Source of the DNA: Acetobacteraceae bacterium | GTDB lineage: Bacteria > Pseudomonadota > Alphaproteobacteria > Acetobacterales > Acetobacteraceae | Direction of reading: 5' to 3' | Assembly (NCBI GenBank): GCA_027487385.1 | Contig: JAIYDS010000225.1 | Location: 1 to 40,151, forward strand | Length of the DNA stretch: 40,151 nucleotides | In this document: positions 17,567 to 25,931 of the stretch, in pieces | How the letters are laid out: the number at the start of each line of letters is the position of its first letter | Numbering within the stretch: the first letter of the stretch is position 1 | Made by a program: the position numbers and the translations under genes | Notes under the pieces: model-generated | The model's input: the letters and a program-made list of their open reading frames with translations, nothing else | Databases searched by the model: none | What the model was told of the DNA's origin: nothing

Positions 17567-18730
17567 ATGCTTGATCGCCCCCGCCCCGTCTTCTCCGAGG
17601 ATCACGGGATTTTCCGCGATGCCGCGCGCCGCTTCATCGCCGATGAACTCTCCCCCCATGCGGATGCCTGGGAGGAGGCGGGCCTGGTCCCGCGCGAGGC
17701 TTGGCGCGCGGCCGGCACCGCCGGGCTGCTCTGCTGCGACCTGCCGGCCGAATATGGCGGGCCGGAGGGGGATTTCGGCCATTGCGCCATCGTGGCCGAG
17801 GAGCTGGCGCGGGCCAACCTCTCCGGCCCCGGCTTCGTCATCCATTCGGACATGGTGGCGACCTACATCGCGAAATTCGGCAGTGAGGCGCAGAAGCGGC
17901 GCTGGCTGCCGGGCATGGCTGCCGGCACGCTGATCGGCGCCATCGCCATGACCGAGCCCGATGCCGGCAGTGACCTGAAGGGCATGCGCACCAAGGCGGT
18001 GCGCGATGGCGAGAGCTACGTCATCAGCGGGCAGAAGACCTATATCTCCAACGGGCAAAATGCCGATCTCATCGTGCTGGCCTGCAAGACGGATGTGAAT
18101 GCGGGTGCCCATGGCATCAGCCTGATCGTCGTGGAAGCCGCCGGCAGCAACGGGTTCCGGCGCGGCCGCAACCTCGCGAAGCTGGGGATGAAGGCGCAGG
18201 ACACCTCGGAGCTGTTCTTCGACGAGGTGCGCGTGCCGCTGGAGAACCGCCTGGGCGAGGAAGGCCAGGGCTTTTCCATGCTCATGACCAATCTCGCGCG
18301 CGAGCGCCTCATCCAGGCCATTCGCGGCACCATGGTGGCCGAGACGGTGATCGGCTGGACGGTGGAGCACACGCGCGAGCGCAAGGCCTTCGGCCGCACC
18401 ATCTCCGACTTCCAGAACACGCGCTTCGTGCTGGCCGAACTCACCGCCAAGGCCGCCGCCGCCCGCGCGCTGACCGACCGGCTGATCGGGCTGCAACTGG
18501 CCGGTGAGCTGGATGCGGTGGAGGCCGGCATGGGCAAGCTCTTCTGCACCGATCTCCAATGGGAGACGGTGGATCGCTGCCTGCAGATGTTCGGTGGGGC
18601 CGGCTACATGCTGGAATATCCCATCGCCCGCGCCTGGGCGGATGCGCGCGTGACGCGCATCGCCGGCGGCGCCGCCGAGGTGATGAAGGAAATCATCGGC
18701 CGCAAGCTCTTCTCGGAAGGCAAGCGGTGA
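17567..18730 (+). CDS. Acyl-CoA dehydrogenase
   Basis: A 387-residue, full-length acyl-CoA dehydrogenase. Recognisable segments are AIAMTEPDAGSDLKGMRTKA, GQKTYISNGQNADLIV, KLGMKAQDTSELFFDEVRVP, RKAFGRTISDFQNTRF and QMFGGAGYMLEYPIAR. Glu246 in ARERLIQAI is at the isovaleryl/long-chain-type catalytic-base position. The short/medium-chain position (IAGGAAEV) has no Glu, so the base is of the first type. It should make an enoyl-CoA for the MaoC hydratase of the same operon. The ATG follows the Bug gene by 14 bases. Confidence 0.94.
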   Translation: MLDRPRPVFSEDHGIFRDAARRFIADELSPHADAWEEAGLVPREAWRAAGTAGLLCCDLPAEYGGPEGDFGHCAIVAEELARANLSGPGFVIHSDMVATYIAKFGSEAQKRRWLPGMAAGTLIGAIAMTEPDAGSDLKGMRTKAVRDGESYVISGQKTYISNGQNADLIVLACKTDVNAGAHGISLIVVEAAGSNGFRRGRNLAKLGMKAQDTSELFFDEVRVPLENRLGEEGQGFSMLMTNLARERLIQAIRGTMVAETVIGWTVEHTRERKAFGRTISDFQNTRFVLAELTAKAAAARALTDRLIGLQLAGELDAVEAGMGKLFCTDLQWETVDRCLQMFGGAGYMLEYPIARAWADARVTRIAGGAAEVMKEIIGRKLFSEGKR

Positions 18731-18764
18731 TGCGACGAGTGTTCAAACAGGGGGAAGCGGGCGC

Positions 18765-19949
18765 ATGAGCGAGCGCACATTACGCGGCAAGGTGGCCATC
18801 GCCGGGATTGGCGAGACCACCTATTACCGGCACGGCAAATCGCCCGATGCCGAGTTCAAACTCGCACTCCAGGCGGTGCTCGCGGCCTGCGAGGATGCGG
18901 GCGTCAACCCGCGGGACGTGGATGGCTTCGCCTCCTACGGCAATGACCGCAGCGAGGCGACGCGTCTGGCTGCCGCACTCGGCATCAAGCAGCTGCGCTT
19001 TTCCAACATGCATTGGGGTGGCGGTGGCGGCGGTGTCGCGGCCGCCGTCGGCAATGCGGCGGCGGCGGTGCATTCCGGCATGGCCGATTGCGTTATCGCC
19101 TTCCGCTCGCTCGCGCAGGGGCAATTCGCCCGCTATGGCCGGGCCGGTGGTGCTGCGACCGTCTATGGCGAGGATGCCTTTGTGCAGCCCTACGGCCTGA
19201 TGTCGCCGGCCCAGCGCTTCGCCATGAAGATCACGCGCTTCATGACCGATCACGGCATCCGGCATGAGGCGCTGCGCAGCATCGCGCTCGCCTCCTACCA
19301 CCACGCCCAGACCAATCCGCGCGCGGTGATGCAGGGCAAGCCGCTGGATGAGGCGAAATACGATGCCTCGCGCTGGATCATCGAGCCCTTCCACCGGTTG
19401 TTCGACTGCTGCATGGAAAATGACGGCGCCGGCGCCGTGCTGGTGGTCCCGGCCGACCGCGCCAAGGATATGCGCCACAAGCCGACCTATCTGCTCGGCG
19501 TGGCGCAGGGCGGGCATCACCGCAGCGCGGCGCCGGTCCACAATGCGCCGCACTATGCCTCGGCCCATTTTCCGACCGTCGCGCAGAATCTCTGGTCCAT
19601 GGCGAAGCTCGGCCCCGCCGATGTGGATGTGGTCCAGGCCTATGAGAACTTCACCGGCGGCGTGCTGCTCGGCCTGGTCGAGCATGGCTTCGTGAAGCCG
19701 GAGGAAGCCAATGAGCTGCTGGTGCCGGAAAACCTCTTTGCCCCCACCGGCCGCATGCCGCTCAACACCAGCGGCGGCAATCTGGCCGAATGCTACATGC
19801 ACGGGCTGGAACTCGTGAACGAGGCGGTGCGCCAGCTGCGCGGCACCGCCTGCAATCAGGTCGCCAACGCCGATGTTTCCATCGTCATTGGCGGCCCGAT
19901 GGTGACACCCGTCAGCAGCCTGATCATCGGCACGGAGGCGACCCTGTGA
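18765..19949 (+). CDS. Thiolase-fold lipid-transfer-like protein, probable acyl-CoA aldolase subunit
   Basis: A 394-residue thiolase-superfamily protein of the SCP-x/Ltp2 type. The nucleophilic Cys of thiolases is missing: the segment around residues 81-90 is NMHWGGGGGG. The GHP motif that supplies the catalytic His is replaced by NTSGGNLAECYMHG. Ltp2-type retro-aldolases in steroid side-chain degradation share this tyrosine-containing pattern; Tyr344 and Tyr293 (VQAYENF) are candidate active-site residues. It is directly coupled to a DUF35 gene, the known partner of Ltp2-type enzymes. It may cleave a tertiary beta-hydroxyacyl-CoA. GGGGGAAG lies before ATG. Confidence 0.87.
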   Translation: MSERTLRGKVAIAGIGETTYYRHGKSPDAEFKLALQAVLAACEDAGVNPRDVDGFASYGNDRSEATRLAAALGIKQLRFSNMHWGGGGGGVAAAVGNAAAAVHSGMADCVIAFRSLAQGQFARYGRAGGAATVYGEDAFVQPYGLMSPAQRFAMKITRFMTDHGIRHEALRSIALASYHHAQTNPRAVMQGKPLDEAKYDASRWIIEPFHRLFDCCMENDGAGAVLVVPADRAKDMRHKPTYLLGVAQGGHHRSAAPVHNAPHYASAHFPTVAQNLWSMAKLGPADVDVVQAYENFTGGVLLGLVEHGFVKPEEANELLVPENLFAPTGRMPLNTSGGNLAECYMHGLELVNEAVRQLRGTACNQVANADVSIVIGGPMVTPVSSLIIGTEATL

Positions 19950-20392
19950 GCACGAAGACCACCCACGCCCTTCCGGCCGGCATGCCCGCGCCAGGCCGCG
20001 AGCCGCTGACCGAGACCTATTGGGAAGGCACGCGCCACGGCAAGCTGATGGTCCAGAAGTGCAACAGCTGCGGCAAGCACCAATGGGGCCCGGAATGGAT
20101 CTGCCATCACTGCCATTCCTTCGATCTCGGCTGGGCCGAGGTGGCGCCGCGCGGCCGCATCTACAGCTGGGAAAGGCCGCACCACCCGGTGCATCCGGCA
20201 CTCACCGGCCATGGCCCCTACACCATCGTGCTGGTCGAATTGCCCGAAGCGGGCGGCATCCGCATGGTCGGCAACCTGCTTTGCGCGCCAGATGCCGAGG
20301 TGGTGATCGGCGCCGAGGTGGAGGCCGTCTTTGAAGCGCATGACGAGGCCGAGCCACCCTATACCCTGGTGCAATGGCGCCTCATCGGCTGA
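19946..20392 (+). CDS. DUF35 OB-fold/zinc-ribbon partner protein
   Basis: A 148-residue protein with an N-terminal zinc ribbon, C39-x2-C42-x10-C53-x2-C56 (CNSCGKHQWGPEWICHHC). An acyl-CoA-associated OB fold follows (RGRIYSWERPHHPVHPALTG...PYTIVLVELPEAGGIRMVGNLL). DUF35 proteins bind thiolase-like enzymes and acyl-CoA; in actinobacterial sterol degradation the DUF35 domain of ChsH2 activates Ltp2. The GTG start overlaps the thiolase-like stop (GTGA), which indicates stoichiometric production. Confidence 0.93.
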   Translation: MSTKTTHALPAGMPAPGREPLTETYWEGTRHGKLMVQKCNSCGKHQWGPEWICHHCHSFDLGWAEVAPRGRIYSWERPHHPVHPALTGHGPYTIVLVELPEAGGIRMVGNLLCAPDAEVVIGAEVEAVFEAHDEAEPPYTLVQWRLIG

Positions 20393-20407
20393 ACGGGACA
20401 CACGAAC

Positions 20408-21271
20408 ATGGCCATTGATTACGCCCGCCTGATGGCGCGCCCCTTCCCGGATGTCGTGCAGAGCTACGGCGTCAAGGACACCATCCTCTATGCGCTGGGC
20501 CTGGGTCTGGGGCAGGACCCGCTGGATACGGCGCAACTGCGCCATGTCTATGAGGAAGGCCTCGTCGCCCTGCCCACCATGGCCGTGGTCCTCGCCGGCC
20601 CCGGCTTCTGGCTGCGCGAGCCCGATACCGGCGTGGATTGGCCCAAGGTCCTGCATGGCGAGCAGGGGCTGACACTGCATCGCCCGCTGCCGGTGGAGGG
20701 CAAGGTGATCGGCCGCCTGCGCATTGACGAGATCATCGACAAGGGCCCGGGCCGCGGCGCGCTGATGTACACGACGCGCGAGGTGCTGGATGCGGCGAGC
20801 GGCGATCTGCTGTGCAGCATCACCAGCACCTCCTTCCTGCGCGGCGATGGCGGCTTTGGCGGCCCGACCGGCCCGATCCGCCAGCCGCATGCCGTGCCGG
20901 AGACCGCGCCCGACCTGCATTTCGATTGGTCGCTCGGCCGGCACGCCGCGCTGCTCTACCGCCTGAACGGCGATTGGAACCCGGTCCATGCCGATCCCAA
21001 GGTCGCCACCCAGGCGGGTTTCGCGCAGCCCATCCTGCATGGCCTCGCCTCCTACGGCGTGGCGGGCTGGTCGCTCGCGAACCTGCTTTGCGGCGGCGAT
21101 GCCTCGCGCATCACGCGGCTGGATCTGCGCTTCACCTCGCCGGTCTATCCGGGCGAGACGCTGCGCACCGAGGCCTGGCGCCTGGAGAGTGGCGCCGCCG
21201 CCTTCCGCGTGCGCGTGCCGGCGCGGGATGTGACGGTGCTGAACAACGGGCGGGTCGAGTTCCGCGCGTGA
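20408..21271 (+). CDS. MaoC-like double-hotdog enoyl-CoA hydratase
   Basis: A 287-residue hydratase 2 family protein with two hotdog repeats. The N-terminal half is degenerate. The C-terminal half holds the active-site motif YRLNGDWNPVHADP, with Asp189 and His194 spaced as in (R)-specific enoyl-CoA hydratases, and continues FAQPILHGLASYG. It should hydrate the enoyl-CoA from the acyl-CoA dehydrogenase to a 3-hydroxyacyl-CoA. Its stop overlaps the second ligase (GTGA). The ATG follows DUF35 by 15 bases. Confidence 0.93.
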   Translation: MAIDYARLMARPFPDVVQSYGVKDTILYALGLGLGQDPLDTAQLRHVYEEGLVALPTMAVVLAGPGFWLREPDTGVDWPKVLHGEQGLTLHRPLPVEGKVIGRLRIDEIIDKGPGRGALMYTTREVLDAASGDLLCSITSTSFLRGDGGFGGPTGPIRQPHAVPETAPDLHFDWSLGRHAALLYRLNGDWNPVHADPKVATQAGFAQPILHGLASYGVAGWSLANLLCGGDASRITRLDLRFTSPVYPGETLRTEAWRLESGAAAFRVRVPARDVTVLNNGRVEFRA

Positions 21272-22773
21272 TCGTCAGCGGCGACCGCAGCCTCACCCGC
21301 GATGCCCTGCAGGACCGCATTCGCCGCGCGGCCGCGGGCTTCGCGGGGATGGGCATCGGCGCGGGCGATGGCGTGGCGCTGCTGCTGCGCAATGACTTCG
21401 CCTTCCTGGAGGCGAGCCATGCGGCCAGCCTGGTCGGTGCCTATGCGGTGCCGATCAACTGGCACTGGAAGCCCGAGGAAGTCGCCTATCTGCTGCGCGA
21501 TTGCGACGCGCGCGCCGTGGTCGTCCATGCCGACCTCCTGCCCCTGCTGGATGAGGCGCCAGACGGCCTGCCGGTGCTGGTGGTGCGCACCCCGCCCGAA
21601 TGCGCCAGCGCCTATGGGCTGACGCTGGAGGACGGCCCCTGGCCCGGCGAGGAATGGGAATCCTGGCTCACCCGCCACACCCCAAGGGACCAGCCGGCCC
21701 AGGCCCCGCGTGAGAGCATGATCTACACCTCCGGCACCACGGGTCGCCCCAAGGGCGTGCGGCGCGAGGCGCCCACGCCGGAGCAGGTCACCGCCATGGC
21801 GCGCAACCGCGCGCAGATCTACGGCCTGAAGCCCGGCATCCGCGCCGTGGTGCCCGGCCCCCTCTATCACAGCGCGCCCAATTCCTTCGGCCTGCGCGCG
21901 GCCCTGCTGGCCGAGCACCTGGTGCTGATGCCGCGCTTCGAGCCTGAGGCGCTTCTGGCGCTGATCGAGCGGGACCGGGTGGACACGCTGTTCCTCGTCC
22001 CCACCATGATGGTGCGGCTGCTGCGCCTGCCGGAGGCGGTGCGCGCGCGCTACGACCTTTCCAGCCTGCGCCACGTCACCCATGCCGCAGCGCCCTGCCC
22101 GCCCGATGTGAAGCGCGCGATGATCGCGTGGTGGGGGCCCATCATCCATGAATTCTACGGCGCCACGGATATCGGCGCGCTGACCACCTGCACCAGCGAG
22201 GAATGGCTGGCCAAGCCCGGCACGCTCGGCCGCCTGACCGAGGGCGCGGTGCTGAAGATCCTGGATGATGCGGGGCGCGAATGCCCCATCGGCGTGCCCG
22301 GCGAAATCTTCGCGCGCGTCGCCTATCTGCCGGACTTCACCTATCACAAGCGCGATGATGAGCGCCGCGCGGTGGAGCGCGACGGGCTGATCACCGCCGG
22401 CGATGTCGGGTTTCTCGATGCGGAGGGTGATCTGTTCCTTTGCGACCGCAAGCGGGACATGGTGATTTCGGGCGGCGTGAACATCTATCCGGCCGAGATC
22501 GAGGCGGTGCTGATCGGCGTGCCCGGCGTGCTGGATTGCGCCGTCTTCGGCATTCCCGATGCGGAATATGGCGAGGCCCTCTGCGCCGCGCTGCGCGTGG
22601 AGGATGGCACGGCGGAAAGCACGATCCGCGCGGCCCTCCAGGCGAGGCTGGCGAATTACAAGGTGCCGCGCCGCTTCACCTTCCACGCGGAATTGCCGCG
22701 CGATGATTCGGGCAAGCTCCTCAAGCGCCGCCTGCGGGACCCTTATTGGGAAGGCGTGGGCCGCGCGATCTGA
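21268..22773 (+). CDS. Acyl-CoA synthetase / AMP-dependent ligase, second copy
   Basis: A 501-residue ANL ligase. The P-loop is IYTSGTTGRPKGV (152-164). The A5 motif is YGATDIG (297-303), with Asp in place of the usual Glu. The hinge region is DRKRDMVISGGVNIYPAEIE and the catalytic Lys483 is in DDSGKLLKRR. The sequence resembles fatty-acid or aryl-acid:CoA ligases of the CaiC/FadD-like group. The N-terminus is short: GTG 21268 overlaps the MaoC stop (GTGA). It is the last gene of the operon and is followed by a terminator. With a different ligase at the operon head, it may activate a second acid or a pathway intermediate. Confidence 0.92.
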   Translation: MIVSGDRSLTRDALQDRIRRAAAGFAGMGIGAGDGVALLLRNDFAFLEASHAASLVGAYAVPINWHWKPEEVAYLLRDCDARAVVVHADLLPLLDEAPDGLPVLVVRTPPECASAYGLTLEDGPWPGEEWESWLTRHTPRDQPAQAPRESMIYTSGTTGRPKGVRREAPTPEQVTAMARNRAQIYGLKPGIRAVVPGPLYHSAPNSFGLRAALLAEHLVLMPRFEPEALLALIERDRVDTLFLVPTMMVRLLRLPEAVRARYDLSSLRHVTHAAAPCPPDVKRAMIAWWGPIIHEFYGATDIGALTTCTSEEWLAKPGTLGRLTEGAVLKILDDAGRECPIGVPGEIFARVAYLPDFTYHKRDDERRAVERDGLITAGDVGFLDAEGDLFLCDRKRDMVISGGVNIYPAEIEAVLIGVPGVLDCAVFGIPDAEYGEALCAALRVEDGTAESTIRAALQARLANYKVPRRFTFHAELPRDDSGKLLKRRLRDPYWEGVGRAI

Positions 22774-22778
22774 GAGAG

Positions 22779-22818
22779 AAAAGGGCCTCCGGCGGCTGGG
22801 GCCGAGAGGCCCCTTTTT
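22779..22818. terminator. Intrinsic, probably bidirectional terminator carrying the GCCTCCGGCGGCTGGGGCC core
   Basis: Between convergent genes. GGGGCC (22798-22803), a GAGA tetraloop, GGCCCC (22808-22813) and TTTTT (22814-22818) make a compact intrinsic terminator for the plus strand. An alternative longer pairing joins AAAAGGGCCTC (22779-22789) with GAGGCCC plus T-run (22806-22818), so it would also work for the minus-strand Bug operon. It includes the 19-base core at 22785-22803, shared with the inverted repeats at 31721-31846 and 35964-36084. Confidence 0.8.
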
Positions 22819-22842
22819 CTTACTCCTTGGCGAGGCCTGGCT

Positions 22843-23811
22843 TCACTCGATCCGGATATTCGCCCGCCGCACGATCTCCGCATGGCGGGCGATCTCGGCG
22901 GCCAGGAAGCGCTCCGCCTCCGCTGGGCTCCCGCCGGCCGCGCCATCTTCCAGCTCCAGCCCCAACTGCGCCAGCGTCTCGCGCCCCGGCCCGGCCAATG
23001 CCTCATTGGCCGCCGCGTTCAGCGCCTCGATGATGCGCGGCGGCGTGCCCTTGGGCGCCAGCAGCATGAACCAGGTGCCCATCACCACGCCGGGCAGGCC
23101 TTCCTCGATGGCGGTGGGCACTTCGGGCATCACCCGCGCGCGCCGCTCCGAGAGCACGGCCAGGGCGCGGATTTGCCCGCCGCGCAGCAAGGGCACCGTG
23201 CCCGGCGTGCCGAGGAACATGGAATCCAGCCGGCCCGCGATCAGATCCGTCGTCGCGGCGGCGGGTGAACTATAGGGAATGTGGTTCAACTCGATGCCGG
23301 CCGCCGCCGAGAGCACAGCCCCCGCCAGATGCATGGAACTGCCGCTGCCGGTCGAGCCATAGGCCAGCGCACCCGGCTGCGCCCGCGCGCGGGCCAGGAA
23401 ATCCGCCATGTTCCGTAAGGGCGAGCCCTGCCCCACCACCAGCGCATTGGGCACGCTGCCCATGCGGATCACCGCGTCGAAATTGCGCTGCGTGTGGAAG
23501 GGCAGGTCCCGATACAGCGCCAGATTGGTGGCGAGCGGCCCGGCAAAGGCGAAGAGCAGCGTGTGGCCATCGGGTGCCGCCCGCGCCGCGGTGGTCATGC
23601 CCACATTGCCCGCGGCGCCGGGGCGATTCTCGACCACGAAGCCCTGTCCGAACCGCGCCGCGAAGGCCTGGGCCAGCAGGCGCGCGATGGGATCACTGCT
23701 GCCGCCGCCCGCCGCCGGCACGATGATGCGCACCGGCCGCTGCGGCCATTCCTCCTGCGCCAGGGCGGGGGCCGCGAGGGCCGTCAGGGCGAGGACGCTG
23801 CGTCGTTTCAT
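22843..23811 (-). CDS. Bug/TctC-type tripartite tricarboxylate receptor, copy 3
   Basis: A 322-residue Bug receptor. The signal peptide is MKRRSVLALTALAAPALAQ. The body has RPVRIIVPAAGGGSSDPIAR, VVENRPGAAGNVGMTT, APDGHTLLFAFAGPLATN, NHIPYSSPAAATTDLIAGR and a C-terminal FLAAEIARHAEIVRRANIRIE. It ends the minus-strand operon and overlaps the CitE-like gene (ATGA). TctAB are absent, so its membrane partner is unknown. It probably delivers the dicarboxylate handled by the adjoining MaoC and CitE-like enzymes. Confidence 0.93.
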   Translation of the reverse strand: MKRRSVLALTALAAPALAQEEWPQRPVRIIVPAAGGGSSDPIARLLAQAFAARFGQGFVVENRPGAAGNVGMTTAARAAPDGHTLLFAFAGPLATNLALYRDLPFHTQRNFDAVIRMGSVPNALVVGQGSPLRNMADFLARARAQPGALAYGSTGSGSSMHLAGAVLSAAAGIELNHIPYSSPAAATTDLIAGRLDSMFLGTPGTVPLLRGGQIRALAVLSERRARVMPEVPTAIEEGLPGVVMGTWFMLLAPKGTPPRIIEALNAAANEALAGPGRETLAQLGLELEDGAAGGSPAEAERFLAAEIARHAEIVRRANIRIE

Positions 23812-24665
23812 GTGGCTTCTCCCTGGGCCAACAGCCGTTCCGCCAGCCGCAGATGCGGCCGGTCCAGCATCTTGCCATCCATCCGCGTGGCCCCGGCGCC
23901 GCCATCCGCAAAGGCGGCGATCACGCGGCGCGCCCAGTCCAGCTCTTCCGGTGCAGGGGTGAAGGCGGCGTTGGTGGCGGCGACATGGCTCGGATGGATG
24001 ATCATCTTGCCGGCGAAGCCATCGCGCCGTGCGGCCCGCGCATCGGTGGCGAGGCCGTCGAGGTCGTTGATCTCCACATGCACGGTATCAATCGCCGGCA
24101 CGCCCGCCGCCGCCGCCCCGGCCAGGCACAGCTCCCGCGCCATCCGGTAAGGCCCGAGCCAGGCGCCCTCCGCCCGATTGGCGAGGCCGCCGATATCGGC
24201 GGAGAGATCCTCCGCCCCCCAGGTGAGGGCGGCCAGGCGCGGCCCCGCCTGCGCATAGCTGCCGAGGCCAAAGAGCGAGGCCGCCGTCTCAGTCGCGATG
24301 GCGAGGATGCGCGTGGAACCATGCTGCAGGCCATGCGCCGCCTCGAAGGCATCCAGCCAGAAGCCGAGTTGCCGCACCTGCCCGGCCTCGGCGCATTTCG
24401 GCAGGACGATGCCATCCGGCGCGGCGGTCATCACGGCCGCGAGGTCTGCCAGCGACAGCCCGGTATCGAGCGCATTCACCCGCACCCAGCGCTGCTGCCG
24501 TCCGCGCGGCGCTGCCAACATGCCGCGCGTAATGCCGCGTGCGGCGGGCTTGTTCGCCGGCAGCACACTGTCCTCCAGGTCGAGGATCAGCGCATCCGCC
24601 TCACCCTCGGCGGCGCGCGCGAATTTCCGCTCGCTATCGCCGGGCACGAAGAGCCAGCTGCGCAT
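23808..24665 (-). CDS. CitE/HpcH-type acyl-CoA lyase (citramalyl/malyl-CoA lyase-like)
   Basis: A 285-residue TIM-barrel lyase of the CitE/MclA/CCL family. Visible landmarks are RSWLFVPGDSERKFARA at the N-terminus, LILDLEDSVLPANKPAAR, the metal-binding Glu in IATETAASLFG, Asp in WGAEDLSADIGG, and GKMIIHPSHVAATNAAFTP. It should cleave a 3-hydroxy-dicarboxyl-CoA into acetyl- or propionyl-CoA plus a 2-oxoacid. The preceding MaoC gene overlaps it by one base (TGATG), so hydration followed by cleavage is the natural order, as in itaconate degradation (Ich then Ccl). An upstream in-frame extension to 24743 overlaps MaoC and is rejected. Confidence 0.9.
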   Translation of the reverse strand: MRSWLFVPGDSERKFARAAEGEADALILDLEDSVLPANKPAARGITRGMLAAPRGRQQRWVRVNALDTGLSLADLAAVMTAAPDGIVLPKCAEAGQVRQLGFWLDAFEAAHGLQHGSTRILAIATETAASLFGLGSYAQAGPRLAALTWGAEDLSADIGGLANRAEGAWLGPYRMARELCLAGAAAAGVPAIDTVHVEINDLDGLATDARAARRDGFAGKMIIHPSHVAATNAAFTPAPEELDWARRVIAAFADGGAGATRMDGKMLDRPHLRLAERLLAQGEAT

Positions 24666-25123
24666 CAGGCGGCCACCGGCAACTTGCGCATGAAGGCCAT
24701 ACGGCGGCAGGTGGCGACGATCTCGCCGCGCTGGTTCAGGCATTCATGCTCGAACTCGATGAGGCCGGCATCGGGGCGGGAGCGGCTTTCGCGCTTGCTG
24801 ATGACGCGCGTGCGGGCGCGCAGCGTGTCGCCGTGGAACACGGGCTTCGGGAAGCGCACCTCCGTCATGCCCAGATTGCCGATGGTGGTGCCAAGCGTCG
24901 TGTCGCTGACCGACATGCCGATCATGATGGCCAGCGTCATCAGGCTGTTGAACAGCGGCTGGCCCCATTCGGTGGATTCCGCGAAGTGCCGGTCAATGTG
25001 CAGCGGCTGCGGGTTCAGCGTCATCAGGCTGAAGGTGATGTTGTCGGATTCCGTCACGGTGCGGGAGAGCGCGTGCTCGAAGCTCTGACCCTCGGTGAAT
25101 TCCTCGAAATGCAGGCCGGGCAT
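24665..25123 (-). CDS. MaoC-family dehydratase/hydratase (mesaconyl/itaconyl-CoA hydratase-like)
   Basis: A 152-residue single-hotdog protein. The start MPGLHFEEFTEGQSFEH and the core SLMTLNPQPLHIDRHFAEST, followed by GQPLFNSLMTLAIMIGMSVSD, match the MaoC subgroup found beside CitE-like lyases. The usual catalytic Asp before Asn-Pro is replaced by Thr-Leu, as is common in that subgroup. It would hydrate an unsaturated dicarboxyl-CoA to the substrate of the downstream lyase. AAGGAA precedes ATG 25123. It lies 10 bases after the IclR gene. RipB of the itaconate pathway is the closest functional analogy I can offer. Confidence 0.88.
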   Translation of the reverse strand: MPGLHFEEFTEGQSFEHALSRTVTESDNITFSLMTLNPQPLHIDRHFAESTEWGQPLFNSLMTLAIMIGMSVSDTTLGTTIGNLGMTEVRFPKPVFHGDTLRARTRVISKRESRSRPDAGLIEFEHECLNQRGEIVATCRRMAFMRKLPVAA

Positions 25124-25133
25124 GGGGTTTCCT

Positions 25134-25931
25134 TCAGCTGGAGCGATGACCAAGACGGCGGGACACATCACCCGCCGCCTCGCGCACGCGGCGCGAGAGA
25201 AGCGCCAGGCGGGGCTCGACCCGCGCGATGGGGCCGGCGAGGACGAGGGCCGCGACCACGGCGCCCCGCGCGTCCCGGATGGGCGCCGCGATGCCGGCAA
25301 CGCCCTCGGTCGCCTCGCCCAGCGTCACGGCGAAGCCTGTCTCGCGCGTCTCGGCCACGATGCGCCGCAGGGCGCGGCGGTCGGTGACGCTGGTCGGGCT
25401 ATGGGCGGTGAGGCGCGCGGTGCGGAGGAATTCGGCCGGCCAGGGTGGCGGCAGGAAAGCCAGCATGACGCGGCCGGAGGCGGTGCAATGGATCGGCCGC
25501 GCATCGCCCACGGTCGCGGCAAAGCGCAGCGCCGTGCGGCTTTCCACCTTGTCCACATAGACCATGGCGCGGCGATCGGGCGCCAGCACGGCCAGCATCG
25601 CCGTCTCGCCCATGGCAGAAGCCAGGCGCTCCAAAGCGGGGCGCGCGGTGGAGGCGAGGTCGGCATCGCCGGATGTGGCCAGAATGGCGCGCGCCAGCCC
25701 CACGGCCTCGGGCCCCAGGCGCCAGCGCGTCTCCTGCTGGAGGGCATAGCCCTCGGCGGCCAGGCCGCGCAGCAGGCCCAGCAGGCTGGTCTTGGGCGCC
25801 CCGGTGGCGGCGGCCAGGCTGGCCAGCGTCAGGCCCTCGGGTGCCGCGGCGAGGCGCGCCACGAGATCGAGCACCCGCGCGACGGAGCGCGGGCCGAGAC
25901 GTTTCTCGGCTGTGGGGAAACCCCCATCCAC
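25134..25931 (-). CDS. IclR-family transcriptional regulator
   Basis: A 265-residue IclR regulator. The N-terminal winged helix-turn-helix covers about residues 12-70 (SVARVLDLVARLAAAPEGLT, LAAATGAPKTSLLGLLRGLA). The ligand-binding domain has LRFAATVGDARPIHCTASGR, a typical IclR signature, and GEATEGVAGIAAPIRDARGA. GTG 25931 overlaps the upstream Bug stop by one base (TAGTG). The operon also holds the receptor and two enzymes, so it probably controls its own unit and the divergent plus-strand one through the palindrome at 26916-26952. Effector unknown; a small organic acid is usual. Confidence 0.92.
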   Translation of the reverse strand: MDGGFPTAEKRLGPRSVARVLDLVARLAAAPEGLTLASLAAATGAPKTSLLGLLRGLAAEGYALQQETRWRLGPEAVGLARAILATSGDADLASTARPALERLASAMGETAMLAVLAPDRRAMVYVDKVESRTALRFAATVGDARPIHCTASGRVMLAFLPPPWPAEFLRTARLTAHSPTSVTDRRALRRIVAETRETGFAVTLGEATEGVAGIAAPIRDARGAVVAALVLAGPIARVEPRLALLSRRVREAAGDVSRRLGHRSS

